The translations under genes and the position numbers were made by a program. The notes under the pieces are model-generated. The model saw only the letters and a list, made by a program, of their open reading frames with translations. It searched no databases and had not been told where the DNA came from. This document shows, in pieces, positions 34,119 through 43,600 of a stretch of DNA of 64,000 bases. The stretch spans positions 20,470-84,469 of the forward strand of contig JBFMFO010000011.1 in assembly GCA_040754095.1 (NCBI GenBank), in the 5' to 3' direction. The DNA comes from QYQD01 sp040754095. Its GTDB lineage: Bacteria > Desulfobacterota > QYQD01. The number at the start of each line of letters is the position of its first letter. The stretch's first letter is position 1.

Positions 34119-37100
34119 TCAATCCTTGCCTTGCTGAGTAGTCCGTAAATACTTGGCATTGCGATAACGACCAAGAAGGCTTTGCAATTCCATCTCTTGT
34201 GAAATATTTGTCGGACCGAAAGTTGAGGTGTCAGAAGTTTTGATGTCGTTGATATTTCCTATTTTCTTAAGGCAGGCTTGTGCGAAATCCAACCACTCAC
34301 TTGCAGCGGAATTTCCATTTGCAAATTGGAGCATCTGTTCAAATAAGTTGGAAACACCAGCAGAAATCTGTTCTATTTCAGAATCGAATCTACCCAATAG
34401 TTTCTCAGCAAGTTGGATCTCAAAAGGCTGATTTTCATCTATCCGATTTCTCACAAAATGGACCGTGTTACGTATGATATTAAGGGAGCCATAAAGGCGA
34501 TAGAACTCATTCTCTAAGTATGCTTCATCAAGCGAGATTTGCTCAAGGGGTGGCAAGACCTTAAATAAAGTTGCTGGTGGCTCAAGTGGCAAGAGAGCCC
34601 ACTCTTTGCTCTCCGCCTTTCCTTCTATAATTTCTTTGATTTTATCGAACGCGATTCGCCAGACATGCGAGGAATAGCGAGATCCTTTCAAAAGCGGTAC
34701 GAGATAGACAAAATGACATTGATGGGGGAACGAAGCTAATTGTTCAAGGATTAATGCAATCTCTAAGAAGACATGTTCAAAATTTACAACATCAAAGCCT
34801 AACACAAGTCCAATTAGGGGATGTTCCAAGAAAGGAGCTGTAGGATAAACAAACGAGAACCCTTGTTCCGTGAGCGGGATTAATGTCGCACAAAGAGCAT
34901 CTGTAAACTGTTTTCTTTGATTATGCCGCCGTGCATCGATAGCGGACCGTAAATTGTGCACTTTACCCGATGGACGTTCGAACCAGAAATCCAATATGTC
35001 TGCGAGATATGAATAGCTTGCCGATTCCTGTTCATCAAGGTCACTCATATCAAAATATGATTGCGTTTCTGTAACTATGCTATGGAAAGCCCGATGCGCG
35101 CCAGGTATTTGCGTGACAGCATCCTTGAGATTGTAACGCATAAGCCGACTTGATTTTTGTGCGTCATCATTTAGGTCATGTTCGGCGAACTGCATGACAA
35201 AGTTTCTCATGCTCGTTTCCCAGCCACCAATAAGCTTCTGTTCTTCATTGAATCGTTCTGCCAACTTGACAGGTAAGTCTTTCAATCGCTGTGCCTGTTG
35301 TAATGATTTTCTCAACGAATCATTCAAAGCATCTACTTTCGGTTGCCGACCATTAAATAACCATTTATAGAACTCAGTACATTTACTAACAAAGTCCAAC
35401 AGTTCTGTCCGGAGGATAAACCATTGTTTTTGCCACTCGTAGACTGATTGGGAAGTATAATAGGCTTTAATAGCCTTCATATATATTGCGTTTTTCTCAG
35501 CATCTATTTCTAATCTGAGCGTATCATTTGATATTGCCTTTTTTGTATCATCCACAGGTGGTTGCAGTCCAAGAAGCGAGACGTAAAGACCTTGGCTGCA
35601 ATAATGCTGGTAATCGGGAAAGAACTTACGGAGATTGCGGAGTCGTTCAACAGCCTGGTCACTTGGTCTCATGTTTCCTTTTTGCTCATCAACGATGAAT
35701 TCGATATAAATATCACCATTTCGTTCATTAATCAGTAAAGTATCGCTGCTTAGCTTGAAGAAACTCATAAGCGAATCTTTTTCAGTGGCTAAAATATGGT
35801 CATAATTTTCGCGGGCATGATCATGGAGAACTATGAGGAAATTCGCTGCTGATAGCAGGTCCGCCTTATAGATTTGATCTTGCCAGTCGCGTTCACTGAG
35901 AGTCTGTACTATTCGGTATGGGCTAATTCCAGGGAGCTGGCACCAACCCAACAAAGCGCCGATTTCTGAGAAGTCCGTTATCAGGCGATCAGCAGTGACA
36001 TTATCGATGGCCATTTGCAAGAACTTGACTTCATAACGTTCATCCCATTGCCGTGGGGTGAATTGTTTTGCCAGATCGGATAACAGCGTATAATTAGGAT
36101 GATCTACCCCAAAGACTCCCTTCAAATTTTCCAACAAGTTGATTGTTTGGAAAGGCAGTGTCCCTGAGCAAAGAATAAATATGCCAGGAGAGCCTATCTG
36201 ATCGAATGCTGTATCAAATAAGCCCTGATGCAGGCGATAGTAAGTTACCTCGCTGGCTCTGAACAGGGCTTTGGCGATTTTGTTGATTATGCTAAGAGGT
36301 TCTTGCTGACATTTAGAAACCAATGCATCGAGTAAACAGGCATGATCTAAGCCGGAATCAGCAAATGTACTGCTGATGAAAGGTTCAAGGTTATCCGCAT
36401 CAAGTATTTGGACCGATTCGATCATTGTATTTTCAACTGGAATAACACCATGCAGCAGCGGGATAAGATGCTGAGACCGCACAAAGTGCAACCCCTCGCA
36501 AACACCATCAGTAAATAGCAGATATTCTCTTTCCAGTGACCTGAGCGTTGAATCAGGATCTTGTTCAAAAGGAATATGCTGCAAAATCGACTTAATAGCT
36601 ACCTTTGCACCATAAGCCTGCGCGACGCTGACCAATCGCAATATTTGCAGCTTGGCTTGATCCTCACCAAGACGCTGCAATTGTTTCACCTGATCCTTTA
36701 GCCGATCCGCAAGCATCTGTCCGTGTGTGACAAGGTAAGTGTATTCAATCAACAACTGACGATCCGCAACCTGTTCGTAGGCCCACTCTGCGGAAGGCAC
36801 ACCACTGGCTATTTTCCCTTTGCTCTGAAACTGGGAAAAGATGTTCTGCGCTTCTTGGAGGGATAGCGTAGGTGTTACTATTTCCCATACAAATCCACTT
36901 GCATTGCCCGAGTAGCGAAACCAATCCTCTTCACGGATGGTGATCAGAAAATAGACTTCCTGACCTGCAAATTCGGCTGCCAGTTTGTGCCAAAACTGCA
37001 ATCCCTCACTCACGTTGTCAATAAAGATAAGTATCGGTAAGCCAAGTCGCTGCCGGGCAACGACGGCCTGCTTGATCGGGCTTACCATACTCTCATCACT

Positions 37101-38090
37101 CAATTGTTTAATGACTAGTGCCGTTTCCGGATGATAATGTTCGAAAGCATAACGATAGAGCAAGGTTGACTTTCCCTGACCACTTGATGCCCTGACAATA
37201 CAAACGTGAGAACGCTGCAGTGCTTCGTGAATACGAATTTCCCAATCATGTCTGCGCACATCCAGATCCGCCAGAATGTGACCAAGACGAGCATTTTTCC
37301 CTTCGTAGTAATCTTCAGGATGCTCTTCTTTCTCGAACTTGAGCCGTTCTATCCATCCATTTTGAGTGGCTGGGTTCTTTGATCCTAAATTTATTTGTTC
37401 TTGAACGAAAAGACGAATAGACTCCAGATCAACACGCCGCACTTCTTTACGCTGGGAAGCCAGCTCAATAAAATTGCTCATCAACACGCCGAAATACAAA
37501 TCGGCATTACATGTGGTTAAATCAAACGCTGTTATAATTGCATCCGTGACCTTCTTCATCAATTCTTCATCAATGATACGGACAAACGAAATGTGTCTTA
37601 TCAGTTCTTTAAGATCAATACCCTGATAACCTGCACGCCTACAAAGGTCATGAAGATTACGGTTCATCTTATTGGACAGGATGTTGCGGTCACCTTTGCA
37701 GAATTTGACAAATTCATCAAGTGCACCAGTGTATCCAAAATTGGTTACAACTAACAGGGTGGCTGTCTGATCAGCCGATAAGACGGGCAGAAAGTTCTGG
37801 ATAATTCCTGACCTAGCGAATCTACTCCAATCCCAAGCTTTTTTTGAGGTTTTGACCTGAACATACTCATTGGATACATTGAATCCGGTGAACTCAATAT
37901 GTTTATGGCCTTTGAGGTCCACGTCTTCAATGCCCTCCAACTGAATGCTATCAGGTGCATCAGGCTTAAAAAGATCGAATGTTCGGTATACGGCATAAGT
38001 TAATTGATATTTGATGCCTGATATATTTGCAGCTCCGTGATAACGGCTTTCAAATAATTGATTCAGTTGGTTATCGATACTCGGTTCCAT
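34119..38090 (-). CDS. Putative defence effector: Cap4/DUF4297-like nuclease + STAND NTPase + helical repeat region
   Basis: A 1323-residue protein with no full-length relative that I recognise. Residues 15-130 carry FESRYHGAANISGIKYQL, EGIEDVD (E52, D56, D58) and EYVQVKTSK (Q78, K80). This matches the D...QxK pattern of Cap4/DUF4297-type DNA-cutting domains of bacterial immunity. Residues 295-395 form a P-loop NTPase: Walker A ASSGQGKST (K307), Walker B LPILIFIDN (D358) and a sensor-like FLITIREED. The remaining ~900 residues look helical, as in STAND proteins, where they sense phage products. The gene is visibly more AT-rich than its flanks. It sits beside sbcCD and a type I R-M system. Expected role: abortive-infection-type sensor-nuclease. 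The domain calls are by eye, and the order fits Avs-like proteins. Confidence 0.68.
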   Translation of the reverse strand: MEPSIDNQLNQLFESRYHGAANISGIKYQLTYAVYRTFDLFKPDAPDSIQLEGIEDVDLKGHKHIEFTGFNVSNEYVQVKTSKKAWDWSRFARSGIIQNFLPVLSADQTATLLVVTNFGYTGALDEFVKFCKGDRNILSNKMNRNLHDLCRRAGYQGIDLKELIRHISFVRIIDEELMKKVTDAIITAFDLTTCNADLYFGVLMSNFIELASQRKEVRRVDLESIRLFVQEQINLGSKNPATQNGWIERLKFEKEEHPEDYYEGKNARLGHILADLDVRRHDWEIRIHEALQRSHVCIVRASSGQGKSTLLYRYAFEHYHPETALVIKQLSDESMVSPIKQAVVARQRLGLPILIFIDNVSEGLQFWHKLAAEFAGQEVYFLITIREEDWFRYSGNASGFVWEIVTPTLSLQEAQNIFSQFQSKGKIASGVPSAEWAYEQVADRQLLIEYTYLVTHGQMLADRLKDQVKQLQRLGEDQAKLQILRLVSVAQAYGAKVAIKSILQHIPFEQDPDSTLRSLEREYLLFTDGVCEGLHFVRSQHLIPLLHGVIPVENTMIESVQILDADNLEPFISSTFADSGLDHACLLDALVSKCQQEPLSIINKIAKALFRASEVTYYRLHQGLFDTAFDQIGSPGIFILCSGTLPFQTINLLENLKGVFGVDHPNYTLLSDLAKQFTPRQWDERYEVKFLQMAIDNVTADRLITDFSEIGALLGWCQLPGISPYRIVQTLSERDWQDQIYKADLLSAANFLIVLHDHARENYDHILATEKDSLMSFFKLSSDTLLINERNGDIYIEFIVDEQKGNMRPSDQAVERLRNLRKFFPDYQHYCSQGLYVSLLGLQPPVDDTKKAISNDTLRLEIDAEKNAIYMKAIKAYYTSQSVYEWQKQWFILRTELLDFVSKCTEFYKWLFNGRQPKVDALNDSLRKSLQQAQRLKDLPVKLAERFNEEQKLIGGWETSMRNFVMQFAEHDLNDDAQKSSRLMRYNLKDAVTQIPGAHRAFHSIVTETQSYFDMSDLDEQESASYSYLADILDFWFERPSGKVHNLRSAIDARRHNQRKQFTDALCATLIPLTEQGFSFVYPTAPFLEHPLIGLVLGFDVVNFEHVFLEIALILEQLASFPHQCHFVYLVPLLKGSRYSSHVWRIAFDKIKEIIEGKAESKEWALLPLEPPATLFKVLPPLEQISLDEAYLENEFYRLYGSLNIIRNTVHFVRNRIDENQPFEIQLAEKLLGRFDSEIEQISAGVSNLFEQMLQFANGNSAASEWLDFAQACLKKIGNINDIKTSDTSTFGPTNISQEMELQSLLGRYRNAKYLRTTQQGKD

Positions 38091-38405
38091 AAAGAGCCTG
38101 ATATTAAAAAGTTATGAGTTAGAATGCTATTTTTTCAAATTATACTCAACTGCACATTTCAGGAAGAACGCAGCCGGATTTTCCCCGATCAGGAAATACG
38201 CTGTCAAGCATTAGCACATTTCATTAGGTATTTAACAGGTTACTCCGGAAGTCCACACTGAACATTTGTATTTGAAATACAGGTTCTCCTATTTTTTTAG
38301 GCGGCAGGAAACTAAACGTTTAAAATAGCGCATAGCTACCGAGGAGAACGGTTCTTCTTGCAGCACCCGCAATCATTAACTTATGACCTGAGCAGTTTTT
38401 TATAT
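38091..38405. other. Spacer upstream of the STAND gene
   Basis: 315 bp, AT-rich, with no credible gene and no copy of the repeats listed elsewhere. A short palindrome (gtatttgaaatac) lies near 38269-38281. It must hold the promoter of the STAND gene, but I cannot point to one. Confidence 0.4.
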
Positions 38406-38753
38406 TCATAAGCTCCTTGTCACACTTCCATTTCGTTCCGCCAAAATCGCTTCCCACCCAGGTAGATAGGCGTTCATCAGGCTCTTGAAGAGTTTGCCGT
38501 GATTGGGAACCTGGAGGTGGAGGAGTTCATGGATGATGACGTATTCCTGAAAAACTCTCGGCTCCTGAAGAAGATCAGCGCTGAAACATATCCGTCCTTT
38601 GGCTGAGCATGACGCCCACTTTTTCTTCATGATTTGGACTCGAATCTGCACGGGGTTCACCTTCATGATGGCAGCCCAACGGGCAATTTCGGATTTAAAC
38701 TGTTCTTTCGCAGACAAGCCCTTTCCTTTGTTATTGGATGGTTGAACATGCAT
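38406..38753 (-). CDS. Small M48/YgjP-like zinc metallopeptidase
   Basis: A 115-residue protein with KKKWASCSAKGRICFSADL, followed by EYVIIHELLHLQVPNHGKLF. The HELLH zinc motif and a third ligand His in NHGK are of the DUF45/YgjP type. Short proteins like this often accompany type I R-M operons; their substrate is unknown. The ATG at 38753 is supplied by the end of REP-like element B. An in-frame TTG at 38717, after an aaagg stretch, could be the true start (103 residues). It follows hsdR on the same strand and is probably the last gene of the R-M operon. Confidence 0.75.
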   Translation of the reverse strand: MHVQPSNNKGKGLSAKEQFKSEIARWAAIMKVNPVQIRVQIMKKKWASCSAKGRICFSADLLQEPRVFQEYVIIHELLHLQVPNHGKLFKSLMNAYLPGWEAILAERNGSVTRSL

Positions 38754-38856
38754 AGCGAGCGCATTCCCCGCTGCTTGCGGCGGGGTTAGCGAGCGAATAT
38801 GATGCATTTTACCTTGCATACGGAGATTCCCCGCAGCTTGCTGCGGGGAGCTTCAA
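38742..38856 (+). repeat. REP-like element B, copy 2 (115 bp)
   Basis: Begins ttgaacatgcatagcgagcg, ends cggggagcttcaa, with hairpins CCCCGC-TGCTT-GCGGCGGGG and TCCCCGCAGC-TT-GCTGCGGGGA. It abuts the hsdR stop codon and runs into the 5' end of the peptidase gene. Same orientation as the copy at 45487-45601, so the two bracket the R-M operon. Confidence 0.8.
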
Positions 38857-41772
38857 TCATTTACGATCCAGCCTCAAGAGTTTTTCAACAATGCCCAGCA
38901 TCAAATCCTTACCGACGACGGGCAGCATCAGCTTGTACAGTTCCGCTTTGAGCTGCCTCAGTTCCGCAATGTTGTCCTTGAAATTCGGGAAGCGGAGAAA
39001 TGCGTTATTGACAATCGGGGCGAGGCTATCAAACCACTTCACGTTTTCCTGTTTGAACAGCCAGTAAATTGTGAAGGTGTTTATGTCGAAACCTGTCTCT
39101 TCCTGCTGTCTCCGGGCTTCGAGAACCTCTTTGATCAGCGCCTCTATTTTCTTAAGAGCGTCAAGAGCTGTTATCTGCCGGTCATCGAAAGCCTCCTGAA
39201 TGGCTTCCGCCCTTTCCCCGATGGGTTTCAGATATGGACTTTCTTCGCCTTCATCCGTTGCCGTTTTGATGATACTGTTGATGAGATTGATGACTTTTAT
39301 ATTGGTCGATGCTTTGCTGTCTTTCAGCGCCTTCAAGGTCGTTTCATCGATCTTGACTGCCGGCGTTGTGGCCTCCAGGCCAAAGGTTGCGGCCTTTTCC
39401 CTGACCAGTTGCTCCGTCTTTTTTGCGATGTCACCGTAGAACCCCGTTTTTTTTCTGAAGGCATTGCGAACAATCTGGTAGAGTATCGAGAGCAGGCCAA
39501 AGTCTTCCATATGGTCCCGAAGGGCGGGGGAAGGAGATAATATCTCGTAAAGCGTTTCCAGCTCTTTAAATAACTTATAAAATTCCTCTCTCTTGCCCTG
39601 ATCAACGAAGGCATCTATTGCCCTTTCGACCATCTTATCATCTACCTTGCCGCGGGTCAGATCGAGGTACGGCCGGGCTTGTCCCTTCATCAATTCGATA
39701 AAGCGAGCGAGCAGGACATCGAGGTTGTTGATCACCCCGCTGACGACGTCGGAATCGAAGGCCAAGGCCTTTTCCAGTTTCTCAAAGATTCCTACAAAAT
39801 CAACCACCAGCCCGCAGGGTTTCTTGATGTCCCCTTCTTCCTCGTAGGGGCGGTTGACGCGCGCGATGGCCTGAAGAAGGACATGGTCGCGCATCGGTTT
39901 ATCCAGATACATGCAATACAGGATAGGGGCATCAAAGCCGGTAAGCAGCTTATCCGTTACAATGAAGATTTTTGGCAGGGCATCCGGCTTCGGGAAAAGC
40001 TTTCTGGCTTTCTTCTCCTCTTCCGCTGTCTGCTGGTGTTTGTAAACGAGGGGGTATTTTTCACTGTCATGCTGGGCGGCGGTATAAATAGCCGATGAAT
40101 AGTCCGGCGGCAGGAGTTTATCGAGGGCTTCCTTGTAAAGGGCGCAGGCCTCCCGATCCACACCAACCACAAAGGCCTTATAACCCAGTGGCTCAACATT
40201 CTCACGGAAGTGCCCGGCAATGAAGGCCGCCACCTTCTCCACACGGTCCGCCGACTTGAGAAAGGTCTTGAGCTTTACCGCCCGGTCGAGAATCTTGTTC
40301 AATTCATCGACATCGCTGACCCCTTCCGCCTCAACAAGGTCGAGAAATTCCCTTTCCAGTTCTTCTCCGGGTACACGAATTTCATTCGGGGTCAACATAT
40401 AATTGAGGGGAAGCGTCGTGCCGTCTTTGATGGATTCCGCAACGGAATATTTGTCCAGGTAACCTTTATCATCCTCTTTTCCGAAGATTTTGAAGGTTCC
40501 CTTGCCATAGGCCGTTTTGTCAATCGGCGTGCCTGTAAAACCGATAAGAGTTGCCTGCGGGAGGGCGGCGACCAGGTAGTTGCCCAGGTCTCCCCCGACA
40601 GACCGGTGCGCCTCATCCAGCATGACGATGACGTTGGGGCGGGTGCAGATGTTCTTCGGAATCCCTTCAAACTTATGGATCATGGAAATAATCAGCCCTC
40701 TGAAGTCCGCCTTGAGGAGTTGCCTCAGGCGAACCTTGTTGTAAGCCTGTTCAATGCTGATATCATGGGACTGCATCTCGCCGAGAATCCGCTCCACCCA
40801 GCCGGAAAGTTGGCCCTCCAGCTCATTGCGGTCGATCATCAGGATAACCGTCGCCTTCCCGAAGACATCCTTTTTCTCAAGAATCTGCTGCGCCGCCGTG
40901 ATCATCGTGAAGGTTTTTCCCGATCCCTGGGTATGCCATATCAGGCCGGTTTTTTTGTTTTCATCGGCGCACCGCTGAACGATTTTCTCGATAGCCCTGG
41001 TCTGATGCTGGCGCAGGATCGTTTTCTGGAGTTCATCATCCTTGACGTAGAACAGGATCCATTCCCCCAGCATCTTGAGGAAATGCTCCCGGTCAAAAAA
41101 ACGCTTTACCTTCTTTTCGAAGTTTCCCTTTTCCTCATCCTTCCAGTTGAAGATGTTTTTCCGGTTCAGATTCCAGGTGGGGCCGTAGAAAAAATCAACC
41201 AGATGGGTCATATCAAAGACCTGCGGCGCCGTCAGCATTTCCGGGGTCTCCCGGTGATACCGCCGGATTTGAATGAGCGCCTCTTCCATTCCATTGGCCT
41301 TTTTCGCACTCTTGGTCTCCACGATGGCAACGGGAATCCCGTTGATGAGAAACATGATGTCCGCGCGGTTTGTCTCACGGCCGTTTGTGTACTGCCACTC
41401 GGAGGTCACCTGAAACAGGTTACGCCCGGCGCGGGCAAAATCAATAACCGTCACGTTGCGCCGCCGCTTTTCGTTTTCATCGTAAATGGCCTGCTCCCCC
41501 CGGAGCCAGGACAGGATTTCCGCATTCCCCTCGATATTATTCCGGACGGCTTCCATGCGGTGAATAATGTCATCCACATTTTCACGGCACACCAATCCCG
41601 GATTCAGTTCAATCAGCTTTTCTTCGAGAACCCGGTAGAACAGAGGCCCGCTTTCCCCTTTTCTAAGGGAAAGGGCCTCCTCCTGGGGGACGACTTCCCA
41701 GCCGATTTCGTCCGCATACTTAACGATCGGGTCCTGCACGGTTGGTTTTTCTGTGCCTAAAGTCGGCGTCAT
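38857..41772 (-). CDS. hsdR: Type I restriction endonuclease, R subunit
   Basis: A 971-residue translocase-nuclease. The N-terminal PD-(D/E)xK nuclease shows D138 (RADIM) and E152-x-K154 in VAIVETKSAKK. Helicase motifs follow: Walker A WHTQGSGKTFTM, DEAH-box in VIVMLDEAHRSVGG, LIGFTGTPID, VTDKLLTGFDAP and QAIARVNRPY. It translocates and cuts unmethylated DNA in complex with HsdM and HsdS. The start overlaps the rhuM stop by four bases. All key residues are intact, so it is presumably active. Confidence 0.95.
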   Translation of the reverse strand: MTPTLGTEKPTVQDPIVKYADEIGWEVVPQEEALSLRKGESGPLFYRVLEEKLIELNPGLVCRENVDDIIHRMEAVRNNIEGNAEILSWLRGEQAIYDENEKRRRNVTVIDFARAGRNLFQVTSEWQYTNGRETNRADIMFLINGIPVAIVETKSAKKANGMEEALIQIRRYHRETPEMLTAPQVFDMTHLVDFFYGPTWNLNRKNIFNWKDEEKGNFEKKVKRFFDREHFLKMLGEWILFYVKDDELQKTILRQHQTRAIEKIVQRCADENKKTGLIWHTQGSGKTFTMITAAQQILEKKDVFGKATVILMIDRNELEGQLSGWVERILGEMQSHDISIEQAYNKVRLRQLLKADFRGLIISMIHKFEGIPKNICTRPNVIVMLDEAHRSVGGDLGNYLVAALPQATLIGFTGTPIDKTAYGKGTFKIFGKEDDKGYLDKYSVAESIKDGTTLPLNYMLTPNEIRVPGEELEREFLDLVEAEGVSDVDELNKILDRAVKLKTFLKSADRVEKVAAFIAGHFRENVEPLGYKAFVVGVDREACALYKEALDKLLPPDYSSAIYTAAQHDSEKYPLVYKHQQTAEEEKKARKLFPKPDALPKIFIVTDKLLTGFDAPILYCMYLDKPMRDHVLLQAIARVNRPYEEEGDIKKPCGLVVDFVGIFEKLEKALAFDSDVVSGVINNLDVLLARFIELMKGQARPYLDLTRGKVDDKMVERAIDAFVDQGKREEFYKLFKELETLYEILSPSPALRDHMEDFGLLSILYQIVRNAFRKKTGFYGDIAKKTEQLVREKAATFGLEATTPAVKIDETTLKALKDSKASTNIKVINLINSIIKTATDEGEESPYLKPIGERAEAIQEAFDDRQITALDALKKIEALIKEVLEARRQQEETGFDINTFTIYWLFKQENVKWFDSLAPIVNNAFLRFPNFKDNIAELRQLKAELYKLMLPVVGKDLMLGIVEKLLRLDRK

Positions 41773-42302
41773 GATTTCGCCCTTATTGTATATTGTCCCT
41801 GTTGATCAGGTTCACTATGACCTTGACGATGATGTCCTTGTCTTCGGGCTGGCTCCCGGCCTTCCATGACCCGCTGCATCAGGCTGACTGTCTTCTGCAA
41901 TTCAAGCAGGCGGGCATTCTGTTCCTTTAGCCGCTTCTCATTGAGCGAATAGCCTTTCAGGATATGATCTTTGAGGACCTGCGTGGCCCAAATGCGGAAC
42001 TGGGTGCCGCGTTTTGAGTTCACGCGGTAGCCAAGTGAAATAATGACATCCAGATTATAGTAAACTACCGGTTTATCGGAACCAGCAATGTGCATTTTTT
42101 GCACATTGCTTTTTTTATCCAATTCCCCGCTCTTGAATATACTGCTCAAGTGCTTTGTGATGACGGACCGGTCCCTGTCAAAAAGGATGGACATCTGACC
42201 TTGATTCAACCAAAGGGTCTCTCCGCTCAGGTTGACTTCCATGGCAGCCTTACCGTCCTTTGTACGATAGATGACTATTTCGCCTTTGGATTCTTCCTTC
42301 AT
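41769..42302 (-). CDS. RhuM-family protein, short form (possible C-terminal frameshift)
   Basis: A 177-residue protein whose first ~140 residues match RhuM/COG3943: GETLWLNQGQMSILFDRDRS, then VVYYNLDVIISLGYRVNSKR and GTQFRIWATQVLKDHILKGY. The family is found inside many type I R-M operons and has no proven function; relatives are often over 300 residues. The last ~30 residues (REPARRQGHHRQGHSEPDQQ) are unusually basic and polar. The +1 frame over the same bases reads a more normal peptide (PEDKDIIVKVIVNLINRDN) to a stop, so a frameshift near 41860 is possible. Four-base overlaps with hsdS and hsdR on either side are kept. Confidence 0.75.
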   Translation of the reverse strand: MKEESKGEIVIYRTKDGKAAMEVNLSGETLWLNQGQMSILFDRDRSVITKHLSSIFKSGELDKKSNVQKMHIAGSDKPVVYYNLDVIISLGYRVNSKRGTQFRIWATQVLKDHILKGYSLNEKRLKEQNARLLELQKTVSLMQRVMEGREPARRQGHHRQGHSEPDQQGQYTIRAKS

Positions 42303-43600
42303 GCGCTTACCTCGGACACATCAATGTCCAGATCCTTCACACGAATCGCGCCCGTCATCAGCTTATTCAACATGGTTTTGAAGAGGTCTTGCAGGGCGGA
42401 TTTCTTTGCTGTGTGGTGATCAATCTTGTGGTCAATAGCTCGGAGAATTTTTACGATTTCAAGCTGCTCTCTATCAGATGGAAAAGGGATTGATATCGGT
42501 TCGACATCTTTTTTATTCAGCTGAGGGGTCGGACCTAAATCTTGGATACTGGCTAAATCAAACGTCAAGAACCAATAATATAAAAACTCACTTGTGATAC
42601 GAGCACGTGGGATTATAGCAATCAAATTAGGATCAAGAAGTGACCATAGTGTCGTGAGCCTTTTCTTATTGGTTGCTATAGCAGCTCCTCTCTTTGGAAA
42701 AATAACGGAATTAGCTGGGATGGCTTTTTCATAAACAAGTTTTGATGAAAGCTCTACCTCTATATTTGCAGCAAAGATATATTTTTCGTTTCCAGGTAAA
42801 TTCATATCTGACACTTTAATCGCGTGGCAAAGAACATCGTTATTCTTTGATCTTCCTCGATTCAATTCATTAAAGGAAATCGTAGAACTCCGCACATCGC
42901 AGCATTCACCTATCTTTATAAGGTCCCAACTCTCGGGCATCGGTCCAATCTCCGTTTCTTTCAATCTCTCTCCACGCAGGCCGTGAGTAAAAACATGGTG
43001 CAGGGTAGATTTTTTCAGCACCCGCGTCTTTTCGATAATGGATTCCTGAATCTCAATAGCTTTTTGAATCTTGAAGAGAACGGCGGCGATTTTTTGCTGC
43101 TCACTTAATAAAGGAAAAGGGATGAATAGTTGTTTTATGAGGTGAACCGGAACCCTTTGTCTTCCCGTTGCCCCTTCCATTTTCCCGGCGATTAGTTTAC
43201 GGACATCACTTTTTAAAAGGTAGTAATATAGAAAGTATTTGCTGCTCGTTCCGGCTTTTTCCTTGATTGGAATTATCTCTGTTGAGGCAATGCCAAATCC
43301 ATTAGGTAATCCGGTGACAATACATTGCTTACCATTTTCAAAACACGGGGTGATTTTCGCTAAAAGAATGTCACCATCTTCAATGTATGTCCCGCTTGAA
43401 ATTTCCGTTGATTTCTTTAATTTGAATTTGTCCAAATATAGTATGTCAATGGGTATCAAGTCCATTGCAATGAAAGGTAACTGGTCATAATTAGAGTATA
43501 ATATCTCTTTCGGTTTTTTCGTAAAATCATACAGCTTCCCTATGGGCACAACATCCCAGTCCTCAGGTAAGCGGCCCAAAATATTGTCATTATTTCTCAC
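42299..43600 (-). CDS. hsdS: Type I restriction specificity subunit
   Basis: A 433-residue protein with two target-recognition domains, each followed by a conserved helix. The first half ends at PFPLLSEQQKIAAVLFKIQK and the second at PFPSDREQLEIVKILRAIDH. The central helix-and-repeat is IETRV-like (EKTRVLKKSTLHHVFTHGL). It determines the DNA sequence methylated and cut. Both recognition domains are more AT-rich than hsdM/hsdR, which is usual for hsdS because these parts are exchanged between strains. Overlaps hsdM and rhuM by four bases each. Confidence 0.93.
   Translation of the reverse strand: MRNNDNILGRLPEDWDVVPIGKLYDFTKKPKEILYSNYDQLPFIAMDLIPIDILYLDKFKLKKSTEISSGTYIEDGDILLAKITPCFENGKQCIVTGLPNGFGIASTEIIPIKEKAGTSSKYFLYYYLLKSDVRKLIAGKMEGATGRQRVPVHLIKQLFIPFPLLSEQQKIAAVLFKIQKAIEIQESIIEKTRVLKKSTLHHVFTHGLRGERLKETEIGPMPESWDLIKIGECCDVRSSTISFNELNRGRSKNNDVLCHAIKVSDMNLPGNEKYIFAANIEVELSSKLVYEKAIPANSVIFPKRGAAIATNKKRLTTLWSLLDPNLIAIIPRARITSEFLYYWFLTFDLASIQDLGPTPQLNKKDVEPISIPFPSDREQLEIVKILRAIDHKIDHHTAKKSALQDLFKTMLNKLMTGAIRVKDLDIDVSEVSA

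Noticed and set aside
38300..38410. 29-codon frame starting just after aaggagctt at the peptidase stop
   Set aside because: Good ribosome site but no recognisable protein and very short; more likely chance.
40210..41760. 516-codon open frame antisense to hsdR
   Set aside because: It is the opposite strand of a gene with all expected motifs; its translation has no recognisable domain, and long antisense frames are common in coding DNA of this composition.
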